Part shown: piece after piece, positions 1-5,700 of the stretch
Position numbering within the stretch: the first letter of the stretch is position 1
How the letters are laid out: each line of letters opens with the position of its first letter
Source: CAZPWQ01 sp964590495
Lineage (GTDB): Bacteria > Bacteroidota > Rhodothermia > Balneolales > Balneolaceae
Direction: 5' to 3'
Assembly (NCBI GenBank): GCA_964590495.1
Contig: CAZPWQ010000175.1
Span: 1-5,896 of the forward strand
Length of the DNA: 5,896 bases
Notes under the pieces: model-generated
Seen by the model: the letters and a program-made list of their open reading frames with translations, nothing else
The model's database searches: none
Told to the model about the DNA's origin: nothing
Translations under genes and position numbers: made by a program

Positions 1-2
1 TT

Positions 3-92
3 GGAGGGTACAGGCACAGGTTGGTGCGCGAGGTGGATAAATTCACACCGGTGAGGTTTCAGAAACAACCGATTGACGTGAAGGACCATTGA
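3..92 (+). CDS. C-terminal fragment of an upstream protein (5' end outside window)
   Basis: The third forward frame is open from the first bases of the window to a TGA at 90-92 and would encode 29 residues, beginning GGYRHRLVREVDKF and ending QKQPIDVKDH. The other two forward frames are closed early (TGA at 52-54, TAA at 37-39). The composition is protein-like: charged residues mix with hydrophobic ones, there are several G/C third positions, and the A+T-rich non-coding style of the following DNA begins after the stop. The hairpins at 127-142 and 163-190 lie where a gene end would place a terminator. I do not recognise the family, and 29 residues are too few to assign one. It could also be chance, since open stretches of this length are not rare. 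Confidence 0.45.
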   Translation, partial: GGYRHRLVREVDKFTPVRFQKQPIDVKDH

Positions 93-126
93 ATTTATCC
101 CGCGTACCGACCGAAGCCGCCGACAA

Positions 127-142
127 CCCCGAATCCTCGGGG
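127..142. repeat. Short G+C-rich hairpin downstream of the partial gene
   Basis: CCCCGA (127-132) is the exact reverse complement of TCGGGG (137-142), leaving a 4-base ATCC loop. A run of six T follows at 155-160, 12 bases beyond the stem, which is too far for a textbook intrinsic terminator. It may act together with the next hairpin (163-190) as the transcription end of the upstream gene. Confidence 0.4.
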
Positions 143-162
143 ATCAGCCGGTGATTTTTTGG

Positions 163-190
163 GTTCGTTTTTGTTCACACAAAAAGGAAC
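163..190. terminator. Probable bidirectional hairpin terminator
   Basis: GTTC-G-TTTTTGT (163-174) pairs with ACAAAAA-G-GAAC (179-190): eleven base pairs, a single G/G mismatch and a 4-base TCAC loop. The stem contains five consecutive T/A pairs, so either strand carries a T-rich arm. A T-rich palindrome like this about 70 bases past a stop codon is what Bacteroidota genomes often show at gene ends. That it terminates transcription is inferred from shape and position only. Confidence 0.45.
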
Positions 191-330
191 AATAAAGGAC
201 TGGATAGAAGCAATAATTGAGAAGTTAGCTATAACCGAGCTTTGTTGGCTTCGGGTGATTTCCAACTCTGAGATTTGAATATACTTGTTTAGCACAACAT
301 GAGAAAACCTCCCTTTTATGTTTGATTAGC

Positions 331-360
331 CGCGGATTTACGCGGATTGGGACGGATGGG
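331..360. repeat. Three tandem copies of a 10-base CGCGGATTnn-like unit
   Basis: The units are CGCGGATTTA (331-340), CGCGGATTGG (341-350) and GACGGATGGG (351-360). The first two share eight leading bases; the third has diverged but keeps CGGAT at the same offset. Together with the preceding AGC, the block reads like the 'CCGCGGATTTACGCGGAT' class of short dispersed repeats found between genes in many bacteria. Membership of that class is from memory; the tandem structure is visible directly. Confidence 0.45.
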
Positions 361-383
361 ATATATCTCGATTTTAACCTCCG

Positions 384-401
384 GGTGGGTACTTGCTCAC
401 C
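384..401. repeat. Small hairpin in the leader region
   Basis: GGTGGGT (384-390) can pair in RNA with GCTCACC (395-401), with two G-U wobble pairs and a 4-base ACTT loop. No T run follows it, so it does not look like a terminator. A stem this short could occur by chance. Confidence 0.25.
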
Positions 402-598
402 TCACTCTACAAAACGCAGGGGTGCCTCCCGTCGATTACATTGCATTAACAGAACTGAACTTTCGTGCCCTCAGTAGCTTAGTAGTAAAAAACCGGTAAT
501 ACTTAATTATCCACTTCTTATAAAATGCTGATTTATTGATGATTAATATTGACTCATATAGTTTATTAATTAAGTTAATTTAAAATTTGGTACGAAAT

Positions 599-631
599 TT
601 TGCGCTAAATTATTAAATAAAATTACTTTAT
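599..631 (+). promoter_or_regulatory. Possible Bacteroidota-type promoter for the amidohydrolase gene
   Basis: TTTG at 599-602 is followed after 21 bases by TACTTTAT at 624-631. The Bacteroidota housekeeping sigma consensus is TTTG, 19-21 bases, TAnnTTTG; here the -33 element and the spacing fit, but the -7 element matches only in its TA and following TT. The surrounding DNA is strongly A+T-rich, which makes chance matches likely. If real, transcription would begin near 638, about 95 bases before the ATG at 731 and just before the AAGGAG site at 645-650. Confidence 0.22.
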
Positions 632-644
632 GGGAATAAGTAAT

Positions 645-710
645 AAGGAGAAAAAGTTGGAGTGGATTCTTCATGAAAGAATTTAACAGATGATGGTATG
701 GAAATATTAA
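645..710 (+). other. Strong ribosome-binding-like site followed by overlapping micro reading frames
   Basis: AAGGAG at 645-650 is the best Shine-Dalgarno match in the leader, yet it stands about 80 bases before the amidohydrolase start. Six bases after it, TTG at 657 opens a 9-codon frame (MEWILHERI) ending at 684-686. An ATG at 673 opens a 6-codon frame (MKEFNR, stop 691-693), whose TGA overlaps the next ATG at 693 (MVWKY, stop 708-710). These could form a small translated leader controlling the downstream gene, or be leftovers of a decayed gene. None is long enough to show coding bias, so I do not call them genes. Confidence 0.2.
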
Positions 711-730
711 CAACAAACAATTACTGATCA

Positions 731-2362
731 ATGCTTGACTCAAATTTTCTTAACAGAGAAAAAATGAATAGTAACGGAGCAGTAAATGTAGTGTGCATAT
801 TGCTATTATTTATCTGTACGACATTCACCGCATTCGCCCAGCCCTCGGACCCGGCACCGGATCGTGAAAGGGGAGAAGGACCTTACGAACGCCTGATAAT
901 TCGGGGTGCAAACGTGATAGACGGAACAGGGGCACCGGCCACCGGACCGATGGATATCGTTATTGAAAATGACAGGATTGTTGAGGTCAAAGGTGTCGGG
1001 TATCCGGAAGTACCCATCGACGAAGATGAACGTCCGGGAGAAGCCACAAAAGAGATAGATGCAAGCGGCATGTATGTTATGCCCGGCTTAGTGGATATTC
1101 ATGTGCATTCGGGAGGAAAACCCAAAGTTCCGAGTGTCGAGTATACCTACAAGCTGTGGATGGCCCACGGAATAACCACGGTTCGGGGAGTTCCTCTTGG
1201 TGAATTTGAATGGTCGCTGAGCGAAACAGAGCGTGCCAATAATAATGAAATAACCGCTCCCCGGGTGTTTAATTACCAGCGTCCCGGTTCCGGATGGGAA
1301 GATCGTTCTGTACATACGCCGGATGATGCCCGGGAATGGGTTCGATGGGCGGCAGAGCAGGGAATACACGGCTTGAAACTGGGGGCTGAGGATCCCGAAA
1401 TTATGGAAGCGCTTATCGACGAGGCGCATAACCACAATCTCGGCACGGTCGCCCACCTGGATCAGATGGGCGTGGTTCGTATGAATACCATTCAATCGGC
1501 ACGGTTAGGCCTTGATGCTCAAACGCATTACTACGGACTCTTCGAAGCTCTTTATGATGATCACGATGTGCAACCGTATCCGTATGACCATAACTACAGA
1601 AATGAGCAGCATCGTTTTGGCCAGGTAGCGCGACAGTGGGATAAAATCCATGAGCCCGGCAGTAAAGAATGGAATGATTTAATTGACGAACTTATCGAGC
1701 TGGATTTCACGATGGATCCCACGATGACGGCCTATCTGGCCAGCCGGGATGTGATGCGTTCGCGAAACGCCGACTGGCATGAGGAATACACCATGCCCCA
1801 GATGTGGGATTTTTACAAACCCAGCCGGACCAATCACGGCTCCTATTACTGGGACTGGACGACAGAAGACGAAATACAGTGGAAAAATTTCTATCGCCGC
1901 TGGATGCAGTTTCTGGATGATTACAAAGATGCCGGTGGACGCGTAACCGTCAGCTCGGATGCAGGATTCATCTATAACCTTTATGGATTTTCTACCATTG
2001 AGGAGATGGAGCTGTTTCAGGAGGCTGGTTTTCATCCGCTGGAAGTAATCAGATCTGCTACACTTCATCCGGCAGAGGAGTTATTCAAGCAGATGGATGA
2101 GCCTGTGGATTTTGGTATCATTCGTCCGGGTAAAAAGGCAGATCTTTTAATAGTTGACGAGAATCCCGTAGCTAATTTAAAAGTGCTTTATGGAACCGGT
2201 CATGTGCGCTACAGCGATGAAACCGGTGAAGCCGAGCGTGTAGGGGGAGTAAATTATACGATTAAGGATGGTATAATTTACGATGCCAAACAGCTGCTGG
2301 AAGATGTGCGAAAGATGGTTGATGAACAGGAAGAGAAAGTCGGGCCTAAAGATGAGTATTAA
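731..2362 (+). CDS. Exported metal-dependent amidohydrolase family protein
   Basis: A complete 543-residue enzyme of the amidohydrolase superfamily, resembling the imidazolonepropionase/prolidase-like branch that hydrolyses amide or peptide bonds; the exact substrate cannot be read from sequence. An N-terminal beta-sandwich strand (LIIRGANVIDGTG, 55-67) leads into a TIM barrel. The expected binuclear metal ligands are all present: H124 and H126 in VDIHVH, K216 in GLKLGA (the lysine usually carboxylated), H242 in TVAHLD, H266 in DAQTHYYG, and D410 in VSSDAG. GIIRPGKKADLLIVDENPV (462-480) closes the sandwich. Residues 17-36 form a hydrophobic signal segment ending AFA, so cleavage after A36 and export are expected. 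The start is uncertain: ATG at 731 gives a charged 11-residue extension, while ATG at 764 gives a more normal signal-peptide length but no positive charge before the hydrophobic core. Neither has a clear ribosome-binding site. Residues about 270-400 are unusually rich in aromatic residues and histidine and probably shape the substrate pocket. Confidence 0.93.
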   Translation: MLDSNFLNREKMNSNGAVNVVCILLLFICTTFTAFAQPSDPAPDRERGEGPYERLIIRGANVIDGTGAPATGPMDIVIENDRIVEVKGVGYPEVPIDEDERPGEATKEIDASGMYVMPGLVDIHVHSGGKPKVPSVEYTYKLWMAHGITTVRGVPLGEFEWSLSETERANNNEITAPRVFNYQRPGSGWEDRSVHTPDDAREWVRWAAEQGIHGLKLGAEDPEIMEALIDEAHNHNLGTVAHLDQMGVVRMNTIQSARLGLDAQTHYYGLFEALYDDHDVQPYPYDHNYRNEQHRFGQVARQWDKIHEPGSKEWNDLIDELIELDFTMDPTMTAYLASRDVMRSRNADWHEEYTMPQMWDFYKPSRTNHGSYYWDWTTEDEIQWKNFYRRWMQFLDDYKDAGGRVTVSSDAGFIYNLYGFSTIEEMELFQEAGFHPLEVIRSATLHPAEELFKQMDEPVDFGIIRPGKKADLLIVDENPVANLKVLYGTGHVRYSDETGEAERVGGVNYTIKDGIIYDAKQLLEDVRKMVDEQEEKVGPKDEY

Positions 2363-2423
2363 AACAGGATTCATTAATCTTCATGTGTTGCCTTTGTTAT
2401 CTTCGTTTCCGCAAATAGAGTTG

Positions 2424-2469
2424 AGGCTGTCTAAAAAGGTTGTAATCTATAAAATTACGGAGACGGCTT
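2424..2469 (+). terminator. Extended hairpin, candidate terminator or insertion-sequence end remnant
   Basis: In RNA, AGGCTGTCT (2424-2432) pairs fully with AGACGGCTT (2461-2469), nine pairs including two G-U wobbles. Inside it GTAAT (2442-2446) pairs with ATTAC (2454-2458). A short T run (2468-2470) closes the structure, so it may terminate transcription of the amidohydrolase gene about 60-110 bases past its stop. The left arm with its flanks, GAGGCTGTCTAAAAAGG (2423-2439), also resembles the terminal inverted repeats of some insertion sequences. No transposase is present, so at most this is a relic or a tiny non-autonomous element. The pairing is seen; both functions are inferred. Confidence 0.35.
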
Positions 2470-2482
2470 TTGATATTGAATA

Positions 2483-2548
2483 GCCATCCCCCTTTTCGGG
2501 AAAAACCACCCTCATTTCCCCCTTCAAAGGGGGATTAAGGGGGATGGC
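2483..2548. repeat. Nested palindromic repeat (REP/MITE-like)
   Basis: GCCATCCCCCTT (2483-2494) and AAGGGGGATGGC (2537-2548) are exact 12-base inverted repeats. Between them lies a second palindrome, TCCCCCTT (2517-2524) against AAGGGGGA (2527-2534). The ends and the inner hairpin share the same CCCCCTT/AAGGGGG core, so the 66-base unit contains four copies of it: two direct, two inverted. It can fold in several alternative ways. Short G/C-palindromes with this CCATCCCCCTT...AAGGGGGATGG layout occur as dispersed repeats in several bacterial groups, and this is probably one copy. It could also stop transcription or protect the 3' end of the amidohydrolase message. Confidence 0.6.
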
Positions 2549-2605
2549 GCTGGGTATTTAGAATAAAACCTAAATTTTTAGGAAATTATATGATTTTTTT
2601 GACTT

Positions 2606-2636
2606 TTTGGGTCACTCTTATTTACGGGTACTTTAA
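2606..2636 (+). promoter_or_regulatory. Possible Bacteroidota-type promoter for the beta-propeller gene
   Basis: TTTG at 2606-2609 is followed after 19 bases by TACTTTAA at 2629-2636, the same TACTTTA core seen in the candidate promoter upstream of the amidohydrolase gene. The spacing fits the Bacteroidota TTTG / TAnnTTTG pattern, but the -7 element is imperfect. It lies beyond the palindromic repeats and about 100 bases before the chosen start, as expected for an independent promoter. A+T-rich DNA makes chance matches common. Confidence 0.25.
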
Positions 2637-2739
2637 AAAAATTTGCCACTAGCTCCATTCCGTTTAATTAATGATTTATATGCGATTATTGAACTCAATA
2701 ACTAGTATTTCCCCGAATAAAAATCAGGATTCAATTTCT

Positions 2740-5700
2740 ATGCTAAGAAAAATTATTCTAACGATCGGTTCGGTTCTGATAACCATGATATGTATTGCCC
2801 AATCCCCGGAAACTGAGCCACTGGATTTGGCTCAAAACCTGGAGTTCCGGAACCTGACACCGGGCATGACCGGGGGACGCATATCCAAAGTAGTGAAAGA
2901 TCCGTCCGATCCCTCAACATGGTATGTCGGGGTATCCTCGGGGAGTGTCTGGAAAACGGAGAATGCAGGGACAACCTGGGAAAATATTTTTAAAAACCAG
3001 GGCTCCTACGCGATCGGGACGGTGGCGATCGATTCTTCAGACACGAACGTGATCTGGGTGGGAACCGGTGAGAACAACAGTCAGCGCTCAGTCGGGTACG
3101 GCGACGGCGTTTACAAAAGTACGGACGGGGGCAAAACCTGGACCAACACGGGCCTCGAAACATCCAACCATATCGGTAAGATCGAGATCGATCCGCGTGA
3201 TAGTGACATTGTTTATGTGGCCTCGCAGGGTCCGCTCTGGTCGGCCGGTGGTGAGCGGGGGCTTTACAAAACGATCGATGGGGGTGAAACCTGGGAGCGT
3301 GTGCTGCATGTTAGTGAGAACACCGGCATTTCTGATGTGATCATGGATTACTCCAACCCGGATATCCTTTATGCCTCTTCATACCAGCGGCGTCGTCACT
3401 TCGGAATCCTGGTGGCCGGGGGACCGGAGGGTGCAATCTATAAATCGGTTGACGGCGGGGAGAATTGGAAAAAGCTGACCCGCGGACTGCCCACCGGCGT
3501 GGATGTCGGCCGGATCGGGCTGGCGATATCTCCCCAGAAACCGGAAATAGTCTATGCCATTATCGCTGCGGAGGGAGACCGCGGGGGCTTCTTCCGTTCG
3601 GATAACCGGGGCGAAACGTGGACAAAAAAAAGCGATCATATGGTTGTAGATGCCCAGTATTATATGGAGCTGTTCCCGAGTCCACACGAGTTTGACAAGG
3701 TATATGCCGTTGATGTACGCACACATTACACCGAAGACGGCGGCTCCAGCTGGATGCAGATGAGCGAACAAAATAAGCATGTCGATAACCATGACATTGT
3801 GTTTGATCCGGACAATTCCGACTACCTCATGATGAGCAGCGACGGAGGAATCTACGAGAGCTGGGACAGCGGGGCGACCTGGAAATTTATTAACAACCTG
3901 CCGATCACCCAGTTTTACAGAGTAGGAATTGATAATTCAAAGCCGTTCTACTATGTCTATGGCGGTACTCAGGACAACAGCACACTTGGCGCACCCAATC
4001 AGACGATCAATGAGCAGGGTATTGTTAACGGCGACTGGTTTTTTACCAAGGGCGGCGACGGTTTCCAGACGCGCGTAGATCCCGGGAATCCCGATATCCT
4101 CTACAGCCAGTCGCAATACGGCAATCTGGTGCGATACGACCGCCAAAGCGGGCAGCAGACCGACATCCAGCCGCAGCCTGCCGAGGGCGAGCCGCCACTG
4201 CGCTGGCACTGGAACTCTCCGCTGATTATAAGTCCGCACAATAATGAAACGCTCTACTTTGCAGCACAAAATCTGTTTAAAAGTGATGATCGTGGTAATT
4301 CATGGACGTCTGTCAGCGCAGACCTGACCCGTCAGCTCGATCGCAATCAGATGGAAGTGATGGGACGCATATGGAGCCCGGAAGCTGTATTTAAAAATGT
4401 ATTTACTTCTCCACTAAGTACAATTGTTGCGCTGGATGAATCACCCATTAACGAGGGGCTGATCTATGCAGGTACTGATGATGGCCTGATCCAGGTAACG
4501 GAAGACGGCGGGCAAAACTGGCGGAAAGTCGAAAACCTTCCGGATGTTCCCGAACGTGCTTTCGTGGCGGACCTTTTTGCTTCCCCCCTGAATGGAGACC
4601 AGGTATTTGCGGTCTTTAACAATCACAAAGACGGCGATTACAAGCCGTATGTTCTGGTGAGCAACGATCGCGGCCGTTCGTGGAGTACATTGAGCGGCGA
4701 TCTTCCCCAGGACCAGCCAGGATGGGCGATTTATCAGGATCATGAAGATGAGGATATCCTGTTTTTGGGAACGGAATTCGGTCTGCACATTTCGCTGGAT
4801 GGTGGCGAAACATGGGCTGAGGCCCGCGATATTCCCACGATATCGATTCGTGATATTGAGATCCATCAGGGAGAAGATGACCTGGTACTCGCTTCCTTCG
4901 GACTCGGATTTTTTATCGCTGATGATTACGGATTCCTGAGAGATCTGAATCAAAAGAATTTGTCGGCGGAGGCCCATATCTTTCCCGTGAAAGAGGCACT
5001 TCAATATATCGAGGCCAACCGGCATAGCGGATCGCAGGGACACAACTTTTACTCCTCTCCGAATCCGCCGACCGGGGCGGTGATCAGGTATCATCTTAAA
5101 GAGTCGATTCCCACGCTGAAAGAACAGCGTAAAAGGGAAGAGGAGGAAAAATTAAGCCGGAACGAGCCGATAGACTATCCCGACTGGGAACGGCTTGAGA
5201 AGGAAGATCAACAGGAAGATCCGTTTGTAGTACTGACGATCACCGACGGCAATGGAGAAGTAGTGAGCCGCATCAGGCAGCCGGCCCGCAGTGGATTGCA
5301 CCGTGTGACGTGGGATCTGAGAGCTGACGCCGTAGGTGGGGGCAGCGGATGGTGGAGTGCGCGACCGCTGGTTCCGCCGGGAGAATACCAGGTGTCGCTC
5401 TCCGGGGTCGTAAACGGGGAATGGACGCCGGTCGGTAACAGTCAAACCATCACCGTTACGCCCCTTGACAATGTAACGCTGCCGGCCGAAAACCGCAGGC
5501 AACTGGCCGAATTCCATCATCAGGCAATCAGGCTATCGGGCCGTATCGATGCCGCAGGTGAGAGACTGGATGAAGCCCTGCAGGAGATCTCGGAGCTCAA
5601 GGAGGCCCTCGTGAAACACGGTGAAATGCAGCAGCAGTATGTCAAAGCCGACAGCCTGCGCCTGCAATTGCTGGACCTGGATGAGACGCTGAACGGTGAT

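Larger units (their letters stand above)
93..730. other. Gene-free, repeat- and hairpin-bearing spacer
   Basis: No open frame here looks like a real gene. The one reverse frame of 66 codons (95-295) starts at GTG and reads through both hairpins; its C-terminal residues are simply the hairpin DNA translated, so I treat it as a chance frame. The first half (93-300) has two hairpins and mixed composition. Bases 325-400 carry a triplicated 10-base repeat and a small hairpin. Bases 481-720 are very rich in A and T, with the repeated TTAATTAAG/TTAATTTAA motif at 566-583, and serve as the leader of the amidohydrolase gene. No tRNA, rRNA or recognisable riboswitch was seen. Confidence 0.6.
2363..2739. 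other. Structured spacer between the two main genes
   Basis: This 377-base gap holds no convincing gene; the forward frame crossing the end of the amidohydrolase gene (2283-2483) is an overlapping chance frame. It contains two adjacent palindromic structures (2424-2469 and 2483-2548), then A+T-rich DNA from about 2555 with a possible promoter at 2606-2636. The nine-base word CAGGATTCA occurs both just after the amidohydrolase stop (2365-2373) and just before the next start (2725-2733). The spacing and structure suggest that the two genes are transcribed separately, at least in part. Confidence 0.6.

Noticed and set aside
95..295. Reverse 66-codon frame starting at GTG
   Set aside because: A GGGAGG sequence lies upstream on that strand, but the frame reads through two hairpins and its C-terminus is their translation. 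Kept as a possible repeat module, not a gene.
468..500. tRNA-like string CTCAGTAGCTTAGTAG
   Set aside because: It resembles a D-arm, but no acceptor stem, anticodon arm or T-arm follows at the right distance.
1088..2068. Two reverse-strand frames of 135 and 129 codons
   Set aside because: They lie antisense to the amidohydrolase and cover its metal-ligand motifs, so they are explained by its codon use.
2283..2483. Forward 66-codon frame across the amidohydrolase stop
   Set aside because: More than a third of it overlaps the amidohydrolase in another frame, it ends in the palindromic spacer, and it shows no domain or ribosome-binding site.
2365..2733. CAGGATTCA occurring twice, 360 bases apart, at the edges of the spacer
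   Set aside because: Nine identical bases with loosely similar flanks are too short to claim a duplication bounding an insertion.
3379..4269. Two reverse-strand frames of 137 and 110 codons
   Set aside because: Both overlap the Asp-box protein completely and read as its antisense shadow.
4441..5094. Reverse-strand open frame of 217 codons
   Set aside because: It lies wholly inside the forward propeller gene, whose frame shows signal peptide, Asp boxes and continuous coding; the reverse protein shows no recognisable domain and has no promoter or spacing of its own.
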